Source of the DNA: [Eubacterium] infirmum
GTDB lineage: Bacteria > Bacillota > Clostridia > Peptostreptococcales > Anaerovoracaceae
Length of the DNA stretch: 64,000 nt
Reading direction: 5' to 3'
Assembly: GCA_900450455.1 (NCBI GenBank)
Contig: UGGN01000001.1
Span: 868,001 to 932,000 of the forward strand
Numbering within the stretch: position 1 is the stretch's first letter; every line of letters starts with the position of its first letter. Positions 44,036-52,633 of this stretch are shown here, piece by piece. The notes under the pieces were generated by a model. The model worked only from the letters and a program-made list of their open reading frames with translations, was not told where the DNA came from and did no database searches. Position numbers and translations under genes: made by a program.

Positions 44036-44274
44036 TTAGATAATACCTCATAAGCTACACGATTTTCGCTTATAAGTCTGTTAGAAACTTCCATGACATC
44101 TTCGTCAGGTGCAAGTTGGTACTCCACTGCTTCGTTAAACTCAACTAGAATGTATCTTGGTCGATTGTTCTTTAAAATTATTACAGAGCCATTTTCGTCA
44201 ACCTTTCTTGCTACCTTTGAAAAATTCTGGTTTGCCTCTGTTATAGAAACCAAACTATTAGTATTTATATTCAT
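44032..44274 (-). CDS. phd: Phd/YefM-family antitoxin
   Basis: This 80-aa antitoxin begins MNINTNSLVSITEANQNFSKVARKVDENG, the N-terminal dimerising and DNA-binding fold of Phd/YefM. An acidic C-terminal tail would fold on Doc and block its active site. Such proteins repress their own promoter. The start at 44274 was chosen over a GTG at 44283 because of the spacing to GAAAGG. An imperfect inverted repeat TAGG...CCTA lies upstream (about 44320-44336) in front of TATAAT on the minus strand and may be the operator. Confidence 0.92.
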   Translation of the reverse strand: MNINTNSLVSITEANQNFSKVARKVDENGSVIILKNNRPRYILVEFNEAVEYQLAPDEDVMEVSNRLISENRVAYEVLSK

Positions 44275-44345
44275 ATATATCACTACCTTTCTTTTAGATT
44301 ATAATAACACAACATTAGGATAAATTCAACCTAAACTACAATAGC

Positions 44346-44399
44346 TTTACAAAATTAGATAATAAATGTTAGTATGGTATATCTAAAGATATAACCATA
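44346..44399 (+). promoter_or_regulatory. RNase R promoter with palindrome at the start site
   Basis: TTTACA (44346-44351), 18 bp and TAGTAT (44370-44375) form a plausible promoter. TATGGTATATCT..AGATATAACCATA (44373-44399) is a 12-bp inverted repeat with one bulged A, overlapping the -10 and start site. It could be an operator or a 5' mRNA hairpin that protects or autoregulates the RNase transcript. Confidence 0.5.
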
Positions 44400-44414
44400 A
44401 TTTAAGGTCTAGCC

Positions 44415-46385
44415 TTGGGTGGGAGAATGAGTAAAAAATCAAAATCAAAGAAAAAGCTGATTACCGGAGAAATATACAAGGCAAAGGGAGGCTTCGGCTT
44501 CCTAAAATGTGATGCTTTTGAGAAGGATGTCTTCATTGCGAGAAAGCACATGAAGGATGCCATGGATGGCGACATAGCGGAGGTCGCTTTGATTCCTATG
44601 CCTCTTTGGGAAAACGGACCCGAGGGCTTTGTCGTAAACATAAAGGAGAGAATGGTAACGGAGCTCGTCGGAACACTTGATAAGAGCGGCAAAAATGGCT
44701 TTCTCATACCTATGGAGAAGCGACTCAAAGAGGATGTTTTCATTCCAAGCAAATGGCTTAGAGGCGCAAAGAACGGAGATAAACTTCTCGTCAAAATTAG
44801 AAAATACCCTCAGGACGATAGGCTGGCCGAGGGTGAAGTTCTCAAGATAATCGCAAGGAAGGATGATTCCGATAGGGACATCAAAGCCTTAATATATGAG
44901 CACGATGTCAGCGTGGAATTTCCTAAGGAGATAGAGTCGGAAACTCGAAAGGTAGCTGACCTTGTGCTTGAGTACACGGATACCGGGTCTAGACTTGACC
45001 TAAGAAAAGAGGAAATAATAACCATTGACGGTGCGTATTCCAAGGATCTTGATGATGCCGTTTCGCTTAAGAAAAATGAAAAGGGCAACTTCGTTCTCGG
45101 AGTTCACATCGCTGATGTCAGCGAGTTTGTGCGCGAGGGTATGGCTCTTGATGCGGAGGCTTTGAGCAGGGGAAACAGCATATACCTGATAGATCATGTT
45201 GTTCCTATGCTTCCCGTTTTGCTATCTAACAAACTGTGCAGCCTAAACGAGGGCGAGGACAGGTTTACGCTGAGCTGCATAATGGAGATAGATAGGAGAG
45301 GCAAAGTACAGGAATATAAGATATGCGAATCGATAATCAAATCGAGCGCAAGGCTCGTCTATGATGAGGTTTCAGATTTTCTTGAGCACGGCAAAGCTAA
45401 TGCCAAGCTTGAGGCACATGGATCTATGCTCAAGGACATGCAGGAGCTTGCGGAGTGCCTAAAAAAGGCGAGGGAAGAGCTTGGAAGTATAGATTTTGAT
45501 ATAGATGAAGCGGAGTTTGAAATCGACAAGGACGGTGTTCCTGTAGACATCTCGCTAACGGAGAGACGTACTGCAAATCGCCTCATTGAAGAGTTTATGC
45601 TGATTGCAAACAGAACGGTTGCCGAGCATTACTTTTGGATGGAATATCCTTTTATATACAGAGTCCACGAAAAGCCTCTACCGGAGAAAGTGATGGAGTT
45701 AAAATCATTCCTAAAGGGCATAGGAATATCGCTTCCACTGAACGAGGGTAATATTCATCCTCTAGCATTGAGAAATCTGCTCGAAGAGGCGGACAAGGAC
45801 GGAAAGCTTTCACTTGTCAGTGCGGTCATGGTGAGAAGTATGCAAAAGGCATTTTATTCACCTGAGTGCCTTGGTCATTACGGACTGGCTTTCAAGCAGT
45901 ACTGCCATTTTACATCTCCGATAAGAAGGTATGCAGATCTCTGGATTCACAGGATGATTAAGCATCAAATGCATGAGGAACTAAGTGATGAACAGCTATC
46001 AAAATATCATGAAAAGGCTAAGAAAGTTTCAGATATAGTTTCCGAGACGGAGCGCAAAGCGATTTCAATGGAACGCGAACTTGAAAAGCTGAAGAAAGCT
46101 CAATACATGGAGCGCTGGGTTGGTTATGAGGAGCAGGGCGTCATAAGTGGAATAACGAGTTTTGGAATCTTCGTTCAACTGCCTAATACGGTTGAGGGAC
46201 TTGTAAGATTTGATACCTTGACCGATGATTACTATGAATTTGATCAGGAGAATTACAGACTGATTGGTTGTAATCACGGTAGGCAGTTCCGCCTTGGAGA
46301 TAGTGTTAAAGTCGTATGCACAAGGGTTGACACGCTTATCGGGACGATTGATTTTAGACTCTGCCAGAAAAATTTTCAATATTGA
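44415..46385 (+). CDS. rnr: Ribonuclease R (RNB-family exoribonuclease)
   Basis: This 656-aa 3'-5' exoribonuclease degrades structured RNA. Order: basic N-terminus, a cold-shock OB domain (ITGEIYKAKGGFGFLKCDAFEKDVFIARKHM), a second OB, and the RNB catalytic domain with TIDGAYSKDLDDAVSLKK (metal-binding aspartates), GVHIADVSEFVREG and HFTSPIRRYADLWIHRMIK. A C-terminal S1 domain (GVISGITSFGIFVQLPNTVEGLVRF) completes it. It is somewhat short for RNase R and lacks the long basic tail. The TTG at 44415 has AAGG at good distance; an ATG at 44427 is the alternative and has its purine stretch too close. The usual neighbours secG and smpB are absent. Confidence 0.92.
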   Translation: MGGRMSKKSKSKKKLITGEIYKAKGGFGFLKCDAFEKDVFIARKHMKDAMDGDIAEVALIPMPLWENGPEGFVVNIKERMVTELVGTLDKSGKNGFLIPMEKRLKEDVFIPSKWLRGAKNGDKLLVKIRKYPQDDRLAEGEVLKIIARKDDSDRDIKALIYEHDVSVEFPKEIESETRKVADLVLEYTDTGSRLDLRKEEIITIDGAYSKDLDDAVSLKKNEKGNFVLGVHIADVSEFVREGMALDAEALSRGNSIYLIDHVVPMLPVLLSNKLCSLNEGEDRFTLSCIMEIDRRGKVQEYKICESIIKSSARLVYDEVSDFLEHGKANAKLEAHGSMLKDMQELAECLKKAREELGSIDFDIDEAEFEIDKDGVPVDISLTERRTANRLIEEFMLIANRTVAEHYFWMEYPFIYRVHEKPLPEKVMELKSFLKGIGISLPLNEGNIHPLALRNLLEEADKDGKLSLVSAVMVRSMQKAFYSPECLGHYGLAFKQYCHFTSPIRRYADLWIHRMIKHQMHEELSDEQLSKYHEKAKKVSDIVSETERKAISMERELEKLKKAQYMERWVGYEEQGVISGITSFGIFVQLPNTVEGLVRFDTLTDDYYEFDQENYRLIGCNHGRQFRLGDSVKVVCTRVDTLIGTIDFRLCQKNFQY

Positions 46386-46421
46386 CCGTGTAAAAAAATG
46401 TATGAATAAAAAAACAAATGC

Positions 46422-46450
46422 TTGACTTATGTGTTCTCATATGATAGTAT
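46422..46450 (+). promoter_or_regulatory. Promoter of the cobalamin riboswitch transcript
   Basis: TTGACT (46422-46427), 17 bp and TAGTAT (46445-46450) place transcription start near 46457, just before the riboswitch. Confidence 0.8.
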
Positions 46451-46484
46451 TTATCTGAAAATTGATTAGATTATGCTAAATCTA

Positions 46485-46660
46485 TGTACGCAAAGCATTT
46501 ATAAAGCGTATGCTGAGGGGAAACAGGTGAGTATTCCTGTGCGGTCCCGCCACTGTGTTTCGGGTATATAATCCCGATAAGCCAGATTACCTCCATAGAT
46601 TGTAATTTTGTTATCGGCGCGGATACCGAGTCACACAGAATGTAAGTAGGCATCAAGGTT
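46485..46660 (+). ncRNA. Cobalamin (adenosylcobalamin) riboswitch
   Basis: The conserved core is present: GCTGAGGGGAAACAGGTGAG..TTCCTGTGCGGTCCCGCCACTGT, then AAGCCAGATTACCT (the J6/3-P7 region) and the 3' B12-box-type GAGTCACACAG followed by GTAGGCATC. It lies between a sigma-A promoter and an intrinsic terminator ahead of a surface-protein gene, so B12 binding should reduce expression. Boundaries are approximate. The element is read from conserved bases, not from a covariance model. Confidence 0.92.
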
Positions 46661-46677
46661 AGTGAGGGGAGTTATCC

Positions 46678-46700
46678 AAGGGCGGATAGGTCCGTTTTTT
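46678..46700 (+). terminator. Terminator in the riboswitch expression platform
   Basis: AAGGGCGGA pairs with TCCGTTTTT (with G-U pairs) around TAGG and runs into six T. A longer surrounding pairing, GGGGAGTTATCC with GGATGAATTCTCCC, brackets it. Together these look like the terminator and a competing structure of the riboswitch. Confidence 0.65.
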
Positions 46701-46887
46701 GTGGATGAATTCTCCCGTTTTAAGCACTCACACTTGTACCTCGGCATTTGCTGTCTACTTCCTCTCGGTTTTGCCTGCCGCAAGCAAGCTAGGAGGTGAT
46801 AGTATATAAAATCCCAGTTATTGCAGAGATGATTATATTAACTAATTTGAATGCACATAAGTGCGATTTATTAAAAGGAGAAAGAAG

Positions 46888-49800
46888 ATGTTTGACAGAA
46901 AGAAAGCGAAGCTGTTTTCCATACTCCTTGCACTCTCGCTTGTTTTTTCCGGCATAGGTCTATCCCTTGCAGGAGAAAATTACGGGAAAAAGATAGGTAC
47001 GGTTACGGTATCCGTGGAGGACAGCGTTCCGATACCCGAAGGGCAGGATTGGCAGGAACCTAAGGGGAAGATACTGAATGACTGCGAGATAGCTCTCTAC
47101 TCGGACGATACGATGATGGACTGCATAGAGAGAGCCTGTGCGCAAAACGGTATCGACATAGACATCACGAACAGAGGTACGGGAAGCGGATACATAAGGT
47201 CGATAGACGGACTTGAAGAAAAGAAAAAAGGCGCTATGAGCGGCTGGATGGGCACGCTGAACGACTGGTTTACAAATAAGGGATTTGAAAATTTCTCTGT
47301 AGAGAACGGAAAGTTGAAATCCGGAGATAAAATAAAGCTCGGCTATACGCTGAATTTAGGAAAGGATCTCGGAAGTGACTATGAAAACAATGATAAGAGC
47401 TTGAGAACGGTAGAGTTTTCTAAAGGAAAGCTTGATAAGAATTTCAAAAGCGATATCTATGAATATACTTTAAACATAGAGGCGGAGAATGAAGCCTCAC
47501 TCAGTTTGCGTGCAGCCGCCGTAAACAAGAATTATCAGGTGAGGTCGTATCTCAACGATAAGGAACTTCCTTACCTCGGTCAATTTAACGTCAAAGACGG
47601 TGATATAGTTGAGGTTAGATGCGGAATAAAAGGCTGGCCGACCATGAGTGACGATTCCGCCGAAGGAAAGGTATACAGGTTTAGGGTGGCGATTTCGCAA
47701 GGCGGACAGCCGGGACCTCAGGAGGATATAGAAACCGAGATAAATCTATCCGGAGGATTGAGTGGAGATGCGGGAGTTTGCAGCAGAATAGAGTTATATA
47801 AAGAAGGTAAAAAGCTTGCGGAAACTGCGGTAGAAGGACTTGAGAATACGGAATTTCAGCCCTTTGATGATGGCTTTAAGGTAGACAATGTATCGAAATG
47901 GAAGCTTAAGCTTAAGGAAGGCGAATACACCGTGCACTTCTATACGGATAACACGGAGTTGTTTAAAGATGGCTTGATGGGAAAGTGCAATATAAAGGTC
48001 GATGAAAAATCTAAGGTCTTTTCATTTTTTACGTTACAATTTGAAACTGCTTTCGGAAAATTTAACAAAGATGTACATTTATACTCCGATGAGCTTGATG
48101 TGAACCTATACGACAGCTCGGGGAAAAGACTTGAATGCTCCGATTTTGTTCTACATTCGGAGGACGATAACTATGACTTTCATTACAAATTATATGTGGT
48201 TCAGTATGAGAAGAACTTAAAATTAAATTTTGCCGGTCGTCCATTGGATAAGAGACTGGTTCCCGATCTTATTTTAGATACTTCAAATCAGAAATATGAT
48301 GGTGAAGGATTTTCCGTATCAGCATCGGGATTCAGAGGGTATGTGGATAAGGAAATATTTAAGAAAAACGATTCTTCAGGAAATCTGACTTTTTCTATAC
48401 GTTTAATTGATATGATGAGAACTTACACCGTCAAGGTTCCTAAGGATCTGAACAATTTCCGTATATATCATCGAGACACAAAGGCATACAGCCCGTGGAG
48501 AGAGCTAAAGGAGGGTGACTACGGAGCTTCCGCGATTACAGTAGATAAGAGTCACAGCGACTACGATGTCTATTCGTTTAAGGCGGGGACCATTTACGGG
48601 CTTGTGCTCACAGGTGGCGGTGAGGGAACTGATTATATAAAATCACTTAAAGAAGTTAACTTCAACGGAAATAAAGGTTATGATATGACCTTTATGCTGT
48701 CGAAAAAGGGCAGTGGCGGCAGTCCTTACCAACCTACGTATTACATAGGTACGCTGACTAACGATATATACACAAATATAAGGGATGAGGGTATGTATCG
48801 AATAATCGCAAGTGGGGAGAGAGTGCCGCTTAACACCTTCCGTGTTACACAGGGTACGGGAAGCGAGGTAGGTAACCTCATTATGGAACCGGATAAGCAC
48901 TATAAGGTGATGTACGGCGACAGCATTGAAGTCATCGAAGGACAGGGAAAACCCGGAAGAGAATGGGCTGATATAGCTGCAAAACCGGGAAAGAGCGGTC
49001 CGTCAATAGTTGCGATAAGATATGACGAGTCGGAGTATTTAGAAAGCAGTGAAAATTTGCCGCCTTTGAGTGAAGACGGTATATATCTACCTGCTATAGA
49101 TCCAGACAGAATCGGTATTGCCATATATGATGTCGACGGCAGCGGTGATAAGATTGAACCGAATATTAAACAGCTCAAGTACGATACCATATATTTCGCA
49201 AAATCAATAAAGGGACCGAGCGGTAAAGAACTGGGAGGAAGCGATACAAAGGATTTCACCTTCAGACCGACATCGAAAAACGGCGCGGTAAAGGTGGAAT
49301 ATCATAGACCTATTCAGAGTCTTGAGGACTTTAACAACGACAATTTCTTTGCTGAGGAAACATGGGAAGCGGCAGAGATGTCGGATGACGGAAGCGCGAC
49401 AATCAAGCTGAGAAACGGCAGAAACATAATTAGAATGACATCGGGAGATAGCGTGAGGTACTTCACCCTGAGAGCCAAGGCAATAGATGTAAAGACCGAA
49501 AATCTTACAAACAAGGGTAAGAAGTTTAAGAAGGGAGATAAGGTAAAGGTAAGCTTTTCCGACCTGACTCTTCCGGTTTATAAGATGGCGGCGATATACA
49601 ATCCGGGCATAGGAAACGACCCTCCGGGAAGCCATAATTTGGTTGCAAACACAAGGCTTATAGGAAAGCTGAACGGCAAGGACATAAAGGGCCCGGTTAC
49701 GCAATATGCGATAGGCTATGTCAATTACTTTGAGTTTGAAGCAGGAGCGGATGATATGCTGCTCAGCGATATTCATATAACCTCGGGCGGCTTCGGCTCG

Positions 49801-50127
49801 GCGCTCGATGGTCACTGCGATATAGATGAAAACGGACTGGGTCCTAACCTTAATGCTCCACCTATGTCAAACGGAATATACTGCGATTTTCCTGAGATTA
49901 GGATAGCCATGAAAGAGGATAATCCGTCTAAGCCGCAGAATCCGCAGCAGCCGGGAGGAACTTCAGAAAAGAAACCTGACGGTAAGATAAAGGAAAAAGG
50001 AAGAGGCAAAGCTAAGGGCGTGAATACGGGTGATGATTCCCAAATATATATTTATATGTTAATATTCGCTTCCGGAGTAGCTATGCTTATCGCAAGCAGG
50101 TTCGTGGAAAGAGAGAAAAACAGATAA
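46888..50127 (+). CDS. Riboswitch-controlled surface protein with DUF4430 domain and sortase-like C-terminus
   Basis: This is a large exported protein of 1,079 aa. A signal peptide (residues 1-32, ending LSLAGEN) is followed by a DUF4430 domain (about 40-150, with MMDCIERACAQNGIDIDI and GWMGTLNDWFTNKGFENF). DUF4430 shares the fold of the C-terminal cobalamin-binding domain of transcobalamin and intrinsic factor. A cadherin-like beta-sandwich domain comes next (about 160-260, LRTVEFSKGKLDKNF..YRFRVAIS), then several unrecognised beta-rich repeats. The end is a Pro/Lys-rich spacer, GVNTGDD, a hydrophobic helix and REKNR, like a sortase signal of the xNTG type. The start is set by AAAAGGAG. Control by a cobalamin riboswitch makes a role in binding B12 or cobinamide at the cell surface likely (inference). 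Confidence 0.88.
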   Translation: MFDRKKAKLFSILLALSLVFSGIGLSLAGENYGKKIGTVTVSVEDSVPIPEGQDWQEPKGKILNDCEIALYSDDTMMDCIERACAQNGIDIDITNRGTGSGYIRSIDGLEEKKKGAMSGWMGTLNDWFTNKGFENFSVENGKLKSGDKIKLGYTLNLGKDLGSDYENNDKSLRTVEFSKGKLDKNFKSDIYEYTLNIEAENEASLSLRAAAVNKNYQVRSYLNDKELPYLGQFNVKDGDIVEVRCGIKGWPTMSDDSAEGKVYRFRVAISQGGQPGPQEDIETEINLSGGLSGDAGVCSRIELYKEGKKLAETAVEGLENTEFQPFDDGFKVDNVSKWKLKLKEGEYTVHFYTDNTELFKDGLMGKCNIKVDEKSKVFSFFTLQFETAFGKFNKDVHLYSDELDVNLYDSSGKRLECSDFVLHSEDDNYDFHYKLYVVQYEKNLKLNFAGRPLDKRLVPDLILDTSNQKYDGEGFSVSASGFRGYVDKEIFKKNDSSGNLTFSIRLIDMMRTYTVKVPKDLNNFRIYHRDTKAYSPWRELKEGDYGASAITVDKSHSDYDVYSFKAGTIYGLVLTGGGEGTDYIKSLKEVNFNGNKGYDMTFMLSKKGSGGSPYQPTYYIGTLTNDIYTNIRDEGMYRIIASGERVPLNTFRVTQGTGSEVGNLIMEPDKHYKVMYGDSIEVIEGQGKPGREWADIAAKPGKSGPSIVAIRYDESEYLESSENLPPLSEDGIYLPAIDPDRIGIAIYDVDGSGDKIEPNIKQLKYDTIYFAKSIKGPSGKELGGSDTKDFTFRPTSKNGAVKVEYHRPIQSLEDFNNDNFFAEETWEAAEMSDDGSATIKLRNGRNIIRMTSGDSVRYFTLRAKAIDVKTENLTNKGKKFKKGDKVKVSFSDLTLPVYKMAAIYNPGIGNDPPGSHNLVANTRLIGKLNGKDIKGPVTQYAIGYVNYFEFEAGADDMLLSDIHITSGGFGSALDGHCDIDENGLGPNLNAPPMSNGIYCDFPEIRIAMKEDNPSKPQNPQQPGGTSEKKPDGKIKEKGRGKAKGVNTGDDSQIYIYMLIFASGVAMLIASRFVEREKNR

Positions 50128-50136
50128 ATAGTTACG

Positions 50137-50172
50137 AAAAACGGTAGTGATGATATTCATCTCTACCGTTTT
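50137..50172. terminator. Bidirectional terminator between convergent genes
   Basis: A perfect 10-bp stem AAAACGGTAG (50137-50146)/CTACCGTTTT (50163-50172) ends the surface-protein gene and can also serve the convergent aminopeptidase gene. Confidence 0.85.
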
Positions 50173-50226
50173 GTAATGTTATGTCTTTGGTCTGCTAAGT
50201 GTGCAAGACTTATAAGATGATTTATT

Positions 50227-51639
50227 CTATTTTATCGCCGTCATATCCTTCAGGAATACCTTGTAGCACTTATATGCTTCGTAGATGTCCGCCTTGCTTG
50301 CGATTTCCCATGGACTGTGCATGCAGAGAACTGCAACTCCACTGTCGATTACATTCATTCCATAGTTTGCCAGAATGTAGGCTATGGTTCCACCACCGCC
50401 GGCGTCAACTTTTCCGAGTTCGGCAGTCTGGAAGCCTACCTTTGCGTCGTCCAATATCTGACGAATCTTTGCCATAAACTCAGCGCTGGCATCGTTTGAG
50501 TCGTACTTTCCGCCTGAGCCTGTGTATTTGTTGAAAGTGATTCCATGTCCGCAGTAAGCTGTGTTCTTGCGCTCGAAAACGCTTTCGTATGTAGGATCAA
50601 AGCCTGCACTTACATCAGATGAAAGCGCACATGAATTTCTCAAAGCACGGCGAAGCTTAAGTTCTGAGAATTCTCCACATAGTTCCATCATCTCAGCAAA
50701 TGTGTCCTCAAAGAAGTGTGACTTCATTCCTGTAGCACCGACGCTTCCAATCTCTTCCTTATCGGAGAGGATGCAAAGCGATGTCCTATCTTGAGCCTCG
50801 CTGTCGAGGATTGCAGCAAGTGAAGTGTATGCACATATGCGGTCATCATGTCCATAGCCGATTACCATAGCTCTATCAAAGCCTAGATCCCTAGCCTTTC
50901 CTGCAGGTACAACTTCAATCTCAGCGGATAGGAAGTCGTCCTCATCAAAGTTATATTTTTCCTTGAGTATTGCGAGAATTCCGGCTTTAACTCTGTCCTT
51001 TGTCGCTTCCTTGTCATCAGAATCGCCGGCGTCAAGAGGCTTGCTTCCGAGGAGTACGTCTAGTGCCTCACCCTCGATAACCACATTTGCCTTCTTGCTC
51101 ATCTGCTGTGATGAAAGGTGTACTAGCAGATCAGTAACTGAGAAAACCGGATCGTTTTCGTCATCACCGACTGCGATATCGATAACCGTACCATCCTTTT
51201 TTGCTACAACGCCGTAGAGTGCTAGTGGAATTGTAACCCACTGATACTTCTTGATACCGCCATAGTAGTGCGTATCCAGATAGACGAACTCTGAGCTCTC
51301 ATAAAGAGGATTTTGCTTAATGTCAAGGCGAGGTGAGTCGATGTGTGCACCGAGAATATTTGTACCGTTCTCAATACTTTCCTTACCTATGATTCCAAAA
51401 ATCATAGTCTTGTTCATATGCTGTGCATAGAACTTGTCACCGGTCTTAAGTTTCTTTCCTTCTTTAATCAAAGCTTTGATATCTGAATAGCCCCTTGTTT
51501 CAGCCATTTTGATAGCTTCTGAAACGCAGAGACGCTCTGTCTTTGCTCTAGATATAAAATCCTTGTATTCCTCTGAAAGTTCATTCAGTTTTTTCAGGTC
51601 ATCTTCCGTATATGTTGGCCACAAGTTTTTGGTTTCCAT
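50227..51639 (-). CDS. M18-family metalloaminopeptidase
   Basis: This 470-aa aspartyl-aminopeptidase-type (M18) enzyme has two co-catalytic metals. Visible motifs are LGAHIDSPRLDIKQNPLYE (first metal His and Asp), GYGHDDRICAYTSLAAIL, ILSDKEEIGSVGATGMKSHF with catalytic Glu, SSDVSAGFDPT and, near the end, VLCMHSPWEIASKADIYEAYK. It has no signal peptide, so it works in the cytoplasm on peptides. AAAGGAAG sets the start; an upstream in-frame Met lacks a ribosome site. In an amino-acid fermenter it would supply free amino acids (inference). Confidence 0.92.
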   Translation of the reverse strand: METKNLWPTYTEDDLKKLNELSEEYKDFISRAKTERLCVSEAIKMAETRGYSDIKALIKEGKKLKTGDKFYAQHMNKTMIFGIIGKESIENGTNILGAHIDSPRLDIKQNPLYESSEFVYLDTHYYGGIKKYQWVTIPLALYGVVAKKDGTVIDIAVGDDENDPVFSVTDLLVHLSSQQMSKKANVVIEGEALDVLLGSKPLDAGDSDDKEATKDRVKAGILAILKEKYNFDEDDFLSAEIEVVPAGKARDLGFDRAMVIGYGHDDRICAYTSLAAILDSEAQDRTSLCILSDKEEIGSVGATGMKSHFFEDTFAEMMELCGEFSELKLRRALRNSCALSSDVSAGFDPTYESVFERKNTAYCGHGITFNKYTGSGGKYDSNDASAEFMAKIRQILDDAKVGFQTAELGKVDAGGGGTIAYILANYGMNVIDSGVAVLCMHSPWEIASKADIYEAYKCYKVFLKDMTAIK

Positions 51640-51793
51640 TACTCTTCCTTTCCTATATACATTATTTGTGTATATCATTTGTATTAGTATAAATATATGC
51701 TATACACATTATATGTAAATTTGATGAGTTTTTCAATCTGGCTATTTAAAAAAATATGCCTTGGGGGTATAATTCAATATGGAGGCGTATATC

Positions 51794-52633
51794 ATGAATA
51801 AAGAATTTGAGAAGATAAATCATTGCCTAAAGCAGATTAGAAACAAAACTGATTTTGAGCCCCTAATGGCTGTTGTTTTAGGTTCGGGACTCGGTGCTTA
51901 TGCTTCAAAGATGGAAGTCGTTTGCGAGATTCCATATAGTGAAATCAGTGGTTTCCCCGTGTCTACAGTGCAAGGTCACGATGGAAGGTTTCTATTTGGA
52001 TATGTCGAAGGAGTTCCAATAGTTGCAATGAAGGGCAGGGTGCACTTCTACGAAGGATATGCTATGAACGAAGTAGTTCTTCCTATAAGAACTATGGGGC
52101 TTCTTGGTGCCAAGTATATTCTTTTGACGAACGCCGCCGGTGGTATTGATTTAGATTTCAGCCCCGGGGACCTTATGCTAATTAAGGATCATATATCGAG
52201 TTTCATCAGAAGCCCGCTTATAGGAGAGAATATAGAGGAGCTTGGCGTCAGATTTCCTGATATGAGCAGGGTCTACGATGCAGAGCTTAGCGAGTGTATA
52301 AGAAAAGCAGCTTCCTGCGAGGGGATAGACCTGAAAGAGGGAAGCTACCTACAGACAAGCGGCCCTCAGTTTGAGACACCGACCGAAATCAAGATGTTCA
52401 GAACACTTGGAGCGTCGGCTGTGGGAATGAGTACGGTGGTTGAGGCGATAGCAGCACATCATATGGGTATGAGGGTATGCGGAATATCATGTATAAGTAA
52501 TATGGCGGCAGGTATTTTAGATCAGCCGCTCACACACTCTGAGGTTCAAACTACTGCAGATAAGATTGCACACAAGTTCGAGAGACTTGTCAGCATCCTT
52601 ATAAAAGAGATTGGACAGCTTAAGGAGGTATAG
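51794..52633 (+). CDS. punA: Purine-nucleoside phosphorylase
   Basis: This trimeric-type PNP (279 aa) cleaves inosine or guanosine with phosphate. Motifs are VLGSGLGAYASKM (phosphate site), VQGHDGRFLFGYVEGVPIVAMKGRVHFYEGY, LTNAAGGIDLDFSPGDLMLIKDHIS, YLQTSGPQFETPTEIKMFRTLGA and VGMSTVVEAIAAHHMGMRVCGIS. The start at 51794 has GGAGG 8 nt upstream; a Met five codons earlier overlaps that ribosome site. TATAAT at 51769-51774 probably belongs to its promoter. The SDR gene follows with no gap. Confidence 0.95.
   Translation: MNKEFEKINHCLKQIRNKTDFEPLMAVVLGSGLGAYASKMEVVCEIPYSEISGFPVSTVQGHDGRFLFGYVEGVPIVAMKGRVHFYEGYAMNEVVLPIRTMGLLGAKYILLTNAAGGIDLDFSPGDLMLIKDHISSFIRSPLIGENIEELGVRFPDMSRVYDAELSECIRKAASCEGIDLKEGSYLQTSGPQFETPTEIKMFRTLGASAVGMSTVVEAIAAHHMGMRVCGISCISNMAAGILDQPLTHSEVQTTADKIAHKFERLVSILIKEIGQLKEV

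Noticed and set aside
43658..44274. Phd-Doc as part of a larger defence island
   Set aside because: The neighbours are a lipid-hydrolysis operon and RNase R; no restriction, Cas or other defence genes are adjacent.
46471..46656. 61-codon open frame on the minus strand over the riboswitch
   Set aside because: It is antisense to a conserved structured RNA, has no ribosome site and no family match.
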